From the NCBI GenBank assembly GCA_016931935.1, contig JAFGDW010000237.1, positions 1 to 35,744 on the forward strand: DNA of 35,744 bases, given 5' to 3'. Within the stretch, counting starts at the first letter, position 1. The number at the start of each line of letters is the position of its first letter. The notes under the pieces were generated by a model, which worked only from the letters and a program-made list of their open reading frames with translations, was not told the origin of the DNA and made no database searches. A program made the position numbers and the translations under genes. Origin of the DNA: Candidatus Zhuqueibacterota bacterium (lineage in GTDB: Bacteria; Zhuqueibacterota; Zhuqueibacteria; Thermofontimicrobiales; Thiofontviventaceae). Positions 1 through 9,734 of the stretch are shown here, one piece after another.

Positions 1-3000
1 GGATCGGCACATCGGATGGCTTAAATTTATATAATTCCGCCAATGAAACGTTCACTTCATATAAGCATGATCCGAATGATTCGACCAGCCTTAGTAATAA
101 TACTATCTTTTCAATATTTCAACATAGTTCAGGCTCAATATGGATTGGCACCTGGGGAGGCGGTTTAGATAAACTAGAAATTATTAACAATGCTGCTTCC
201 AACAAATCGCATCCCGTATTAAGATTTAAACATTACACCTACAATCCGAAAAATTCAAATAGTATATCACACGATAAAGTAGCCGCTATTTGTGAAGATA
301 CGTCTGGAAATCTCTGGATTGCCACCAAAAACGGACTCAATGTTTTTGATCCTGAATCAAATACATTTATTAAAAATTTTGTCCATCAGCCTAATGAACA
401 TAATTGTTTGACTAGCAGCGATATCACATCAATTTGTTTTGATGCATACGGGAATTTATGGGCTGGCACGTGGGGAAACGGCTTAAATATGTATGATCCG
501 GAGCAAGGAAAATTTTACAATTTTTATCATGATCCCCAGAAAAACACATCAATAAGCCATAATATTATTATGCGTTTGTTAGCGGATCATCGAGGAAATA
601 TCTGGATTGGAACATGGGGCGGCGGTTTAAATAAACTCAAAAGATCAGAAATTAATCAAATGAAATCGGGTAAGGCGCCTGATTTTGTTCAATATAAACA
701 CACAGCAAACGATCCAACCAGTATTGCCGGCAATTCAATATATTCAATTTTTGAAGATCGATCCGGCGTTTTATGGATTGGTGCTGAATTAAACGGGATC
801 AGCAAGTTCAACCTTGATAAAATCCCGTTTGAACATTACCAATCGAATGCTAATATGTCCAATCAATTAAATGATAACGTCGTCACATCCATTTTTAAAG
901 ACACTCATGACAACCTGTGGATCGGAACGCAAAGCGGCGGCTTGAACTTGTATAATTTCAAGACAAGAAAATTCAGCCATTATATGAACGATCCTGATGA
1001 TAATACCAGCCTGAGCTCTAATGCAGCGAGAACAATTTATGAAGATCGTTCAGGGAATTTATGGGTGGGTGCTGTTATTGGATTAAACATGTTTGATAGA
1101 AACACACAAAAATTTCATCGTTATTATACTGACAATGATAACCCTACTCAAACTAATATTCTTGGCATCTATGAAGATACTGACGGGTATCTCTGGTTGT
1201 CGAGCTGGGAGTGCGGGTTGATTCGATTTAACCCCAATACGAAATTATTTAAAATATTCAAGCACGATCCCAATGATTCTACATCAATTGCATGTAATAC
1301 CAGCAATGCTGTTACGGAAGATAAACTCAACCATTTATGGATTGGAACTGAAATTGGTGGATTGGCGCTTTATGACAGGGAAACGGAAAAATTTATTCAT
1401 TTTAAACATGATAAAAAAGATACTTCAAGCATATCTTCCAACAAAGTCATCTCTTTACTTTGCAGTAAAAACGGCGATTTGTGGATTGGCACAACACGGG
1501 GATTGAACCGGTTGGTTGTTAGCAAAAATGTTGAACCAAAACCAATGTTCGAACATTTTATAATGCCAAATGGAGTTCTGACAGAAATTATCTACAATAT
1601 TCAGGAAGACAATTGTGGCAATTTGTGGATATGCAGTAAAGACAAGCTGGTTGAACTAAATCCAACAACCAATAAAATAACAAGCTACGATATCGATGAA
1701 TACCTTCAACAAAAGCAAATTACTCAGAATTCAGCCTTTATCGATAAAAAAACCGGTCAAATCTATGTCGGCGGGACAAATGGATATAATATGTTCCACC
1801 CGGATAGCGTTCATATTAATACCACGCTTCCTAATATTGTATTTAATGATTTTAGACTTTTTAACAAGTCTGTTATTTTGAGAGAAGAACATCATGGCGC
1901 CATTATTTTAAAAAAATCAATCGATCAAACGCCTGAAATCAATCTAACCTATAAAGATAACATTTTCACGTTTGAATTTGCTGCGCTTCATTTCAATTCA
2001 CCTGCAAACAATAAATATGCCTGTAAAATGGAAGGATTCGAGAAGGACTGGAATTATATTGGCAATAAAAGAGAAGCTACCTATATGAATCTTAATCCCG
2101 GAAACTATATTTTCAGGGTAAAAGCGTCAAACAACGATGGTATCTGGAACGAAGCGGGCGCAACTATTAAAGTGATTGTTACACCTCCATTCTGGCAAAC
2201 ATGGTGGTTTAGAATTATAATAGTCGCATTAGGTATTGTAATCATAATTTCATTTTATCAGATTCGAATAAATAATATTCAAATAGCCAATAAGCAGCTT
2301 GAATTCAAAGTCAGGGAACGGACTAAAGAATTAATGAAATCAAATAAAGAGTTAGCCGATAAGAAAAATTTATTGCAAACGTTAATAGATATTATCCCGG
2401 ATCATATTTATGTCAAAGATAAATTGTGCCGTTTTGTAATTAATAATAAAGCGCATTTACGCCTGATTGGGGCAAAAACACAAGAAGATGTTATCGGAAA
2501 AACAGATATAGAGATTTTTCCGAAAGATTTTTCAGAAAACTATTATGATGATGAACAGAAAATATTAAAGTCGGGCAAGCCACAAATCAGTAAAGAAGAA
2601 CAGGTTATAGATCAAACTGATGGAAGAAAATACTGGGTGACAGCCACTAAAGTTCGTTTTGTCGACAGTCAGGGAGAAGTTGATGGATTAGTTTGTATTA
2701 GTCATGATATCACAGAACGTAAACGAACTGAAGAAGAATTAAAAAAAGCAAAGCTTCTTGCTGAAAAAGCCAGTAAGGCGAAAAGTGAATTTTTAGCAAA
2801 TATGAGCCATGAAATAAGAACACCAATGAACGGCGTTATCGGGATGACTGAATTGGCTTTGGATACGGATTTAAATAAACAACAACGCGATTATCTGCAA
2901 ATTGTCAAACAATCAGCAGTATCGCTTCTTGATTTATTGAATGATATCCTTGATTTTTCCAAAATTGAAGCAGGAAAACTTGAACTTGAAGAAATTGATT

Positions 3001-4340
3001 TTGATCTTCGTAAAGTGCTGGAAACAATTACCGTCACAATGGCAATTCAAACACATTCAAAAAATATTGAGCTATTATGCAATGTCGATCCTCAAATGCC
3101 GGCAGCAGTTAAAGGCGATCCGAATCGTTTGCGCCAAATTATTGTAAATTTGGTGGGCAACGCTATTAAATTTACTGAAAACGGCGAAATCGTCATTCGG
3201 GCGATTAATGAACAGGATAAAAGCGGTGATGATTTTTATTGCTTACATTTTTCTATATCAGATACAGGTATTGGCATTCCAAAAGATAAACTTCAAAAAA
3301 TATTTGAAAGCTTTTCACAAGTGGATGCTTCAGTTACAAGAAAATATGGAGGCACAGGTTTGGGGCTTACCATTTCACAAAAACTTACTGAACTGATGGG
3401 TGGTGAAATCTGGGTGGAAAGTGAATACGGAAAGGGTAGTACATTTCATTTCACCGCTAAATTGAAAAAAGGATATATAGAGCAAAATAATGTTTATCAT
3501 AACAAAATTAAAGAATTGAAATGCACACATGTGTTAATTGTGGATGATAATCACACCAATTGTTTGATTTTAAAGGATATTATGAATTTAATTGGATTAG
3601 AATCAACAATTGTGCACAATGGAAAAGAGGGCCTGAAACTCTTGCATCAAGCGGCTGTAGATGATGAAATATATTGTATGATATTGCTTGATTATCATAT
3701 GCCTGAAATGGATGGATTTGAATTTGCAAAGAAAATTCGCTCTGACTCAAAGTTCGACACGGTTAAGATCATTATGATGAGTTCTGTTGCAGAAAAAGGC
3801 GATATAGCTCGAAGTATAGAAATCGGGATTAATAGTTTTCTGCAAAAACCTGTTCGAATGGAAGATTTGTTCCAAACTATTTTAAATACGTTTAATGTGG
3901 AGCATCATGAACAATTCGATCAATCAAACGATCAGAATTCCGCTGAAGATCAACAAAGCTTAAAAATTCTGCTTGCTGAAGATAATATTATTAATCAGAA
4001 AGTCGCTGTTAGTCTTCTTACAAAGAAATGGAAACATAATGTTACCATTGCCAACGATGGAGCTGAAGCAATTGAGGCGTTGAAGAACAACGACTTTGAC
4101 TTAATTTTAATGGATATTCAAATGCCGAATATGGATGGCATTGAAGCCACCAAAGCAATACGTAATTCAAATTCGGCCAATATTAATTCGCAAATACCAA
4201 TAATCGCTATGACTGCTCATGCCATGAAAGGTGATAAAGAAAAATTTCTTGAAGCTGGGATGGATGATTATATCTCTAAACCGATTAATGTGGATGAAGT
4301 TTTAAATGTTATAAAAAAGGTATCTTCGCAGCCCTATTAA
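1..4340 (+). CDS. Hybrid histidine kinase with periplasmic beta-propeller, PAS and two receiver domains (5' end outside window)
   Basis: Membrane-bound sensor kinase of the Reg_prop/Y_Y_Y class, which in FCB bacteria senses glycans in the periplasm. The frame is open from base 3 and the codon at 408 is only an internal TTG, so the true start lies left of the window. Thirteen propeller motifs of the WIGT-x-GGLN type are visible, the last being VGGTNGYNMFHPDS near 1770. The neighbouring paralogue has 14, so about one blade plus the signal peptide are probably missing. Next come a Y_Y_Y domain (about 1930-2180), a membrane helix (about 2205-2270), a PAS domain (about 2370-2720), HisKA with phospho-acceptor His at 2808-2810 (MSHEIRTPMNG), HATPase (DTGIGI, GGTGLGL), REC1 (Asp at 3690-3692) and REC2 (Asp at 4113-4115). 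There is no DNA-binding or HPt domain, so its output must pass to another protein. Confidence 0.93.
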   Translation, partial: IGTSDGLNLYNSANETFTSYKHDPNDSTSLSNNTIFSIFQHSSGSIWIGTWGGGLDKLEIINNAASNKSHPVLRFKHYTYNPKNSNSISHDKVAAICEDTSGNLWIATKNGLNVFDPESNTFIKNFVHQPNEHNCLTSSDITSICFDAYGNLWAGTWGNGLNMYDPEQGKFYNFYHDPQKNTSISHNIIMRLLADHRGNIWIGTWGGGLNKLKRSEINQMKSGKAPDFVQYKHTANDPTSIAGNSIYSIFEDRSGVLWIGAELNGISKFNLDKIPFEHYQSNANMSNQLNDNVVTSIFKDTHDNLWIGTQSGGLNLYNFKTRKFSHYMNDPDDNTSLSSNAARTIYEDRSGNLWVGAVIGLNMFDRNTQKFHRYYTDNDNPTQTNILGIYEDTDGYLWLSSWECGLIRFNPNTKLFKIFKHDPNDSTSIACNTSNAVTEDKLNHLWIGTEIGGLALYDRETEKFIHFKHDKKDTSSISSNKVISLLCSKNGDLWIGTTRGLNRLVVSKNVEPKPMFEHFIMPNGVLTEIIYNIQEDNCGNLWICSKDKLVELNPTTNKITSYDIDEYLQQKQITQNSAFIDKKTGQIYVGGTNGYNMFHPDSVHINTTLPNIVFNDFRLFNKSVILREEHHGAIILKKSIDQTPEINLTYKDNIFTFEFAALHFNSPANNKYACKMEGFEKDWNYIGNKREATYMNLNPGNYIFRVKASNNDGIWNEAGATIKVIVTPPFWQTWWFRIIIVALGIVIIISFYQIRINNIQIANKQLEFKVRERTKELMKSNKELADKKNLLQTLIDIIPDHIYVKDKLCRFVINNKAHLRLIGAKTQEDVIGKTDIEIFPKDFSENYYDDEQKILKSGKPQISKEEQVIDQTDGRKYWVTATKVRFVDSQGEVDGLVCISHDITERKRTEEELKKAKLLAEKASKAKSEFLANMSHEIRTPMNGVIGMTELALDTDLNKQQRDYLQIVKQSAVSLLDLLNDILDFSKIEAGKLELEEIDFDLRKVLETITVTMAIQTHSKNIELLCNVDPQMPAAVKGDPNRLRQIIVNLVGNAIKFTENGEIVIRAINEQDKSGDDFYCLHFSISDTGIGIPKDKLQKIFESFSQVDASVTRKYGGTGLGLTISQKLTELMGGEIWVESEYGKGSTFHFTAKLKKGYIEQNNVYHNKIKELKCTHVLIVDDNHTNCLILKDIMNLIGLESTIVHNGKEGLKLLHQAAVDDEIYCMILLDYHMPEMDGFEFAKKIRSDSKFDTVKIIMMSSVAEKGDIARSIEIGINSFLQKPVRMEDLFQTILNTFNVEHHEQFDQSNDQNSAEDQQSLKILLAEDNIINQKVAVSLLTKKWKHNVTIANDGAEAIEALKNNDFDLILMDIQMPNMDGIEATKAIRNSNSANINSQIPIIAMTAHAMKGDKEKFLEAGMDDYISKPINVDEVLNVIKKVSSQPY

Positions 4341-4388
4341 ATTTGAGTAACAATAGAGATAAAACTATCTTTTTGTGACTTTATGACT

Positions 4389-4534
4389 ATTCAGGCAAAG
4401 TAGGGATTTAACCGTCGGCTGAGCTTGCCGCATCGCACCGGCGTGCTTGCGGCACGAACGGTGTCGAAGTCGACAAACGCACAATGAGTGCAGAAGTGTT
4501 GCCTTCGACAAACTCAGGCAACGTTTGCCTGAAT
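4389..4534. repeat. MITE-like dispersed repeat with 11-bp terminal inverted repeats
   Basis: The gap 4341-4697 has no gene but holds a 146-bp segment richer in G+C than its flanks. ATTCAGGCAAA at 4389-4399 is the exact reverse complement of TTTGCCTGAAT at 4524-4534. Inside are TGCCGCA/TGCGGCA inverted copies and, at 4514-4532, an 8-bp hairpin TCAGGCAA-CGT-TTGCCTGA. TATTTACTCTC at 4534-4544 and a T-rich tract after GCTGCC (about 4551-4565) follow, and may stop transcription from the upstream kinase. It has no coding capacity. Whether copies occur elsewhere in the genome cannot be seen here. Confidence 0.55.
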
Positions 4535-4697
4535 ATTTACTCTCAATTTAGCTGCCATTTTTTATTGATTGAATTATTAATAAATTTTTCATATATTAAA
4601 TTTCTTATGAGATGATATTTTTGCTCACTCGAAAACACATTTCAAAACTAAAAAATTAAGTAGTGTATTTACAATTTGATTTATTCAGTTCTATTCA

Positions 4698-7600
4698 ATG
4701 TACAATAATAAATTTAAAATTGCTTTCATCCCAATCTTACTAAGCATTTGCCTCAATAACGCGTACACTCAACCGACAATCAAATTTAAACAATTAACTG
4801 TAAAAGACGGGCTATCGGAAAGCTGGGTAAGATCCATTTGCCAGGATCAGTATGGATTCATGTGGTTTGGCACAAATGCTGGTTTGAATAAATATGACGG
4901 GTACACCATAACCAACTATTATCGAAATCTAAACGACAAAAATAGCCTTCGAGGAAATCTGATTGAAGTACTCTATGAAGATACGCGCGGTAATTTGTGG
5001 ATTGGAACCGACCATGGAATCAATCTCTATGATCGTGCAAATGATCAATTTATTCATCGTACGAATTGGCCAGAAGGAAATATAACTGACATATTAGAAC
5101 TGTCGGACGGCAAATTTTTTATAAGTTCCAGAGGTGACGGTTTATTACTGTTTGATCCCGACGTTGGTATTATCAAATCCTATATGCCAAATGAAAACGA
5201 ACCTTTTTGCCTGATTAGTGATAACATTGAAGCCCTCCTTAAAGATCGTAGAGGAAATATTTGGATTGGCACACACGTTGGTTTGGTTTTATTCAATCCA
5301 CTAAATGATAAATTTATCACTTTCCGAAATGATGAAAATAATCCCCATAGTTTAAGTGATAATGTTATAGAGTCACTTTTGGAAGATAACAACGGACGGA
5401 TTTGGGTAGGAACTGTAAATAATGGTTTGAATCTTTTAAATTTTGATTCGGACAACCCAGAAAGAAGTAGTTTCACTAGTTTTACTCATAATCCGGAAAC
5501 AGAGACCAGCATCAGTCCCTGTGCAATCATGTCGTTATTAGAAGATCGCACTGGACATTTATGGATAGGTACACAAAATTGTGGCGTGGATATACTTGAT
5601 TTAAATCACTTTCAAGAAAATAACGTGTCATTCCATCATTACTATGTCAATCCTTTCGACAATAATAGTCTTTCCAGTAATTCAATTTATTCGTTTTTTA
5701 AAGATCGTGACGGAAGTATCTGGATCGGCACGAACGGAAATGGATTAAATTACTATTATCCCAATAAAGAAAATTTTGTTCATACTGTGCAGGAGTTGAA
5801 AAATCCAAATAGCTTAAATAATAATTTTGTCAATGTGTTCTACGAAGATGGAAATTTGCTCTGGATCGGTACCGAAGGTGGTTTAAACTTATACAATAAA
5901 AAAGATGGCAGCTATCAACATTTTCTTTATGACGCTAACGATGATCAAACATTAGGCTCCAATGCCATCTGGGCAATTTATCGCGATAGCCACAACAATC
6001 TGTGGTTCGGTACCTGGAATGGTGGATTGAATTTATTTAACGAAAGGAGTGGAACATTTACCCGCTTCATCCACAATATTCATGATAGTACTAGCATTTC
6101 CAGTAACAATATCTTTGGAATTCTTGAAGATCGGATTGGTAATTTGTGGATTGGCACCATGGGGGGAGGATTAAACAAATTTGATTATAACACCAGAACA
6201 TTTATTCATTTTAATAAGAGCAGCCGTGACGACATTCAAACCTTGAATCCCTGGATCAACACCCTGTTTGAGGACAGTTTTGGCAAAATTTGGATTTCAA
6301 CAGCTTCGGCAATTGATGTTTTCGAGCCTAACGCTGGAAAATTTCACCATTATATGCACAATATAAACGATTCGAAAAGCTTAAGTGATAACGCAGCAAA
6401 TATCTTTTTTGAAGACAGTAAAAAAAATTTGTGGATCGGTACCAGCTATGGTTTAAATGTCTATAACCGGAACAATGACAATTTTGATTGCTATACGAAA
6501 GAGCATGGATTGCCGAATGACCAGATTAAAGGTATTTTGGAAGATGCACACGGAAATTTGTGGATCAGTACTAATAAGGGACTTTCACAGTTTGTTCAGG
6601 GAACGACTCTTCCCAAAAATGCAATTTTTAAGAACTATGACTACGGGGATGGAATTCAGGGAAACGAGTTTGAGTCCAGATCATGCCTACATGGTCAAGA
6701 TGGTACAATGTATTTTGGTGGAAATAACGGTTTTGTTTCATTTCATCCTGATAGCATTAATGAAGAAATCATAATACCTACGGTTATTCTGACAAATTTT
6801 TTAATCTACAATAAACCTGTACCAATTGGCGCTCCGAATTCTCCACTTTCAAAACACATTAGTATTTTAAATGAAGTGACATTGAATCATAAACAATCCG
6901 TATTCTCGATTGAATATGCTCTATTAAATTATGTCTCGCCGGAAAAAAATCAATATGCATTCATATTGGATGGATTTGATAAAGGTTGGAACTATGTGGG
7001 TGCTCAACGATTGGCAACGTACACAAATCTTGATCCGGGTGAGTATGTTTTCCGAGTAAAAGGAACGATTAATGACCATTGGGAACATACTAGTACATCA
7101 CTTCATATTACGATTGTTCCGCCCTGGTGGAAAACTATTTGGGCTTATATTTTTTATTTTGCTTTCTCCGGATTTGTTTTATTTAGTATATGGTGGTTCC
7201 AACTTAATAAGCGGGCAATGAAGCATGAGCTTATGCTTGAGCATCAACATGCGGAAAAATTGGAAGAGCTTGATTCATTGAAGTCACGCTTCTTTGCTAA
7301 TATTACACATGAATTTCGCTCACCATTAACGTTGATAATGGGACCGATGAAGCAATTTCTTTCTGGTGAGGCCAAAGGTAATTTTACAGACATAGCCAGG
7401 ATGGCATTACGAAATAGCGAGCGCCTGTATCAATTGATAAATCAAATCCTTGAATTATCAAAACTCGAAGCAGGTCGTGTTACTCTTAACGCAAAAAAAA
7501 CAGATATCGCATCATTCGTTGAAAATATCGTACTATCCTATGCTCCGTTGGCTGAAATCAGAAAGATTGCTCTTCAATTTGCCGCAGCAGAAGAATTAAG

Positions 7601-9005
7601 CACCAACAATTTGCAGAGTGAACTTTTTATTGATCCTGATAAAATTCAAAAAGTCATTGCAAATCTACTTTCAAATGCGTTTAAGTTTGCCCCTGAAGAT
7701 GGTCATATCAGCGTTTCCATTAAAAGAATTTCCAACCGGAATCACAATCACGAATCAAAAAAAGAAAACAGCGTCACCAAACCAAGTTATTATTTTCTAT
7801 ATCGCTTGATGCATCTTCAACGAAACTCTAACAACAATGAAAATCTGATGGAGAAGCAATTCTCCAAAAAGATGAACAAACATGGTTTTATCGAAATTTG
7901 TGTAAAAGACGATGGACTAGGAATTCGTGAATCTGATTTGAATAGAATATTCGACAGGTTTTATCAGGTCGCTGATCCACGCAGCGGTGTTTATGAAAGT
8001 ACCGGTATTGGTCTTGCGTTGGCAAAAGAACTGATTGAGTTGCACTCTGGCACAATTCATGTAGAATCCGTTTATGAACACGGGGCGTCGTTTTTCGTTC
8101 GCTTGCCGCTTGGCCGTGATCATTTGCAACCATCAGAAATCTCATTAGAAACACCTGATGAAAATAATTCCATTTCTGTCACTTCTGTGGAATTGGATAA
8201 TAATATACTTTTGAAATCTGCTATAGAAGAGAAAGAAGAATCTGAACAGAAAAATAACTCTATCATTTTGATTGTGGATGATAATTCTGACATCAGGAAA
8301 TACATTAGTGATCATCTGAAGCGCGATTACCAGGTACTAACTGCAAAAGATGGTTTGGAAGGATTTAGTAAGGCTATAAAACAGATACCTGACTTGATTA
8401 TAAGCGATGTAATGATGCCCAATATGGATGGCATCGAACTATGTTCAAAAATTAAACAAGATGAGTTGACCAGTCATATTCCAGTGATCCTGTTAACCGT
8501 TCGCGCTTCCGATGAGGCTAAAATTAATGGATTAGAAACCGGAGCAGATGATTATATAACCAAGCCATTTGATATTAAGGAATTGAGAGCGCGAATCCGA
8601 AATTTAATTGAACAAAGACGACAGCTTAAGAAAAAGTTTAACCAACAGATCGGATTAAAACCATCTGAAATTACATCAAAATCTGCAGATGAACGATTTC
8701 TTGCTAAAGCATTATCATTTATTGAAGAAAATATGAGTGATCCAAGATTTGGCGTAGAAGAATTGGCAAAAGAGATGGCACTAAGCAGGGTTCAATTTTA
8801 TCGGAAAATTCGAGCGATTACAGGACAAACCGCTGCTGATTTTATTCGTTCAGTTCGTTTAAATCGGGCTGCTCAGTTGTTGAAGCTGAAACATGATAAT
8901 ATCAGCCAGATTGCATATGATGTTGGTTTTCATAGTCCATCATATTTTACGAGTTGCTTCTATAACCAATTTGGCGTGATTCCATCAGAATATGGTAGTA
9001 AGTAA
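4698..9005 (+). CDS. Hybrid two-component system: sensor, kinase, receiver and AraC-type regulator in one protein
   Basis: Complete 1435-residue HTCS protein. Residues 1-25 form a signal peptide; no Shine-Dalgarno is seen, and the start is chosen because the signal peptide begins there. Residues about 26-700 carry 14 propeller motifs, from MWFGTNAGLNKYDG to YFGGNNGFVSFHPDS. A Y_Y_Y domain (about 728-807) ends at PPWW, followed by a membrane helix (about 812-836). HisKA has His871 (FFANITHEFRSPLTL). HATPase has an N box (NLLSNAFKF), DDGLGI and GIGLALAKEL. REC (about 1188-1300) has Asp1237 (ISDVMMPNMDG), and an AraC HTH occupies about 1332-1435. By family, ligand binding in the periplasm drives phosphorylation and activates nearby glycan genes, here plausibly the TonB receptor or catabolic genes. 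A roughly 50-residue polar insertion splits the ATPase domain (residues 1012-1063). Confidence 0.96.
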   Translation: MYNNKFKIAFIPILLSICLNNAYTQPTIKFKQLTVKDGLSESWVRSICQDQYGFMWFGTNAGLNKYDGYTITNYYRNLNDKNSLRGNLIEVLYEDTRGNLWIGTDHGINLYDRANDQFIHRTNWPEGNITDILELSDGKFFISSRGDGLLLFDPDVGIIKSYMPNENEPFCLISDNIEALLKDRRGNIWIGTHVGLVLFNPLNDKFITFRNDENNPHSLSDNVIESLLEDNNGRIWVGTVNNGLNLLNFDSDNPERSSFTSFTHNPETETSISPCAIMSLLEDRTGHLWIGTQNCGVDILDLNHFQENNVSFHHYYVNPFDNNSLSSNSIYSFFKDRDGSIWIGTNGNGLNYYYPNKENFVHTVQELKNPNSLNNNFVNVFYEDGNLLWIGTEGGLNLYNKKDGSYQHFLYDANDDQTLGSNAIWAIYRDSHNNLWFGTWNGGLNLFNERSGTFTRFIHNIHDSTSISSNNIFGILEDRIGNLWIGTMGGGLNKFDYNTRTFIHFNKSSRDDIQTLNPWINTLFEDSFGKIWISTASAIDVFEPNAGKFHHYMHNINDSKSLSDNAANIFFEDSKKNLWIGTSYGLNVYNRNNDNFDCYTKEHGLPNDQIKGILEDAHGNLWISTNKGLSQFVQGTTLPKNAIFKNYDYGDGIQGNEFESRSCLHGQDGTMYFGGNNGFVSFHPDSINEEIIIPTVILTNFLIYNKPVPIGAPNSPLSKHISILNEVTLNHKQSVFSIEYALLNYVSPEKNQYAFILDGFDKGWNYVGAQRLATYTNLDPGEYVFRVKGTINDHWEHTSTSLHITIVPPWWKTIWAYIFYFAFSGFVLFSIWWFQLNKRAMKHELMLEHQHAEKLEELDSLKSRFFANITHEFRSPLTLIMGPMKQFLSGEAKGNFTDIARMALRNSERLYQLINQILELSKLEAGRVTLNAKKTDIASFVENIVLSYAPLAEIRKIALQFAAAEELSTNNLQSELFIDPDKIQKVIANLLSNAFKFAPEDGHISVSIKRISNRNHNHESKKENSVTKPSYYFLYRLMHLQRNSNNNENLMEKQFSKKMNKHGFIEICVKDDGLGIRESDLNRIFDRFYQVADPRSGVYESTGIGLALAKELIELHSGTIHVESVYEHGASFFVRLPLGRDHLQPSEISLETPDENNSISVTSVELDNNILLKSAIEEKEESEQKNNSIILIVDDNSDIRKYISDHLKRDYQVLTAKDGLEGFSKAIKQIPDLIISDVMMPNMDGIELCSKIKQDELTSHIPVILLTVRASDEAKINGLETGADDYITKPFDIKELRARIRNLIEQRRQLKKKFNQQIGLKPSEITSKSADERFLAKALSFIEENMSDPRFGVEELAKEMALSRVQFYRKIRAITGQTAADFIRSVRLNRAAQLLKLKHDNISQIAYDVGFHSPSYFTSCFYNQFGVIPSEYGSK

Positions 9006-9177
9006 CAATCATTATTCTCATCTACAGTACAATATCTGTTCCGATTTACTTATTGTGTTCCATGTTTATCAAGTGCAATTTACTGAACATAAAAATATTG
9101 CCTGAATTTTTATTTCTAATGATCATATACCACGGACAATACACATCATTTCCTTCAATTTGTAATATAATCGAATA

Positions 9178-9193
9178 AAGCCTGTACAGGCTT
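9178..9193. promoter_or_regulatory. Perfect 16-bp palindrome (possible regulator site)
   Basis: AAGCCTGTACAGGCTT is its own reverse complement over all 16 bases. It lies in AT-rich non-coding DNA 170 bp downstream of the sensor gene. It could be a dimeric regulator site or part of a short repeat, and nothing in the sequence names the binder. Confidence 0.35.
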
Positions 9194-9476
9194 GCTTACA
9201 TAACAGTTGATCATAATTCTCTTCATAGACATGCTCGAGAAGTTAGTAATGAGTTGTCGAAAATGTTTAGGCATATTAGCTTTAAATTTTTAAGGCATGT
9301 AATAATGGCAGAGATTATATTTATAATATCACGATATCTGTGTGCTTGACTTTTTGTTTATTTTATTATATCTTGCAACCATACATTCAAAAGAAGTGTT
9401 TTTAAAATTGAGAACAGCGTATGCCTATGCACCTTTTGTGCTATTATTGATTCTGTTGATTGAGTCTGGTTTACCC

Positions 9477-9566
9477 TTGCGAAGGTTTTGGATAACTCAA
9501 TATGTTGACTTACAGCAAACTTTTAAATCAATATATAGTATTTTATTATTTCCACAACCTTCGCAA
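9477..9566. repeat. Inverted repeat with 16-bp arms (15 of 16 paired)
   Basis: TTGCGAAGGTTTTGGA at 9477-9492 pairs with TCCACAACCTTCGCAA at 9551-9566 with one mismatch, across a 58-base AT-rich spacer. Weaker complementarity continues outwards (GGTTTACCC against AGGAGGTTTAT). Both arms are more G+C-rich than the spacer. This is the form of a small non-autonomous repeat or a folded RNA. The AAAGGAGG in the right arm resembles a ribosome binding site but is followed by no gene. Confidence 0.45.
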
Positions 9567-9734
9567 AGGAGGTTTATCAACAGGGTCATTACTATTAAGT
9601 ATGAATAATAAATCGAATATTTTAAGACGTATGCAAGAAAAACAGATACCACACTAACACTATTAACTTTTTACTTCACATCTAACGTTAACAATTGATC
9701 TGCATTCGCTAAATACTAAAAAAGGAATCTAACT

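Larger units (their letters stand above)
9006..9734. other. Long intergenic region with palindromes, no convincing gene
   Basis: This 729-base AT-rich gap separates the sensor gene from the ABC ATPase gene. It contains a perfect 16-bp palindrome (9178-9193) and a stem-forming inverted repeat (about 9477-9566), listed separately. A GTG-initiated 88-codon frame at 9342-9608 runs through that inverted repeat, has no ribosome binding site and resembles no family I know, so I do not call it a gene. A TTGACT/TATCTT pair with 18-bp spacing at 9346-9375 is a possible but weak promoter. TAACGTTA at 9683-9690 is a short CG-centred palindrome 45 bp before the ATPase start and could bind a LacI-type protein. 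Confidence 0.6.

Noticed and set aside
408-410. TTG as start of the first kinase
   Set aside because: The frame stays open with continuous propeller repeats back to the window edge, so the gene starts upstream.
7888-8154. 88-codon frame on the - strand inside the HTCS gene
   Set aside because: It overlaps conserved kinase motifs on the other strand and has no features of its own.
1-9005. The repeated WIGT-type segments as DNA repeats
   Set aside because: They are protein propeller blades with diverged codons, not nucleotide repeats.
9342-9608. 88-codon frame with hydrophobic residues, GTG start
   Set aside because: It has no ribosome binding site, runs through an inverted repeat and resembles no family; low-complexity AT-rich DNA explains the hydrophobic look.
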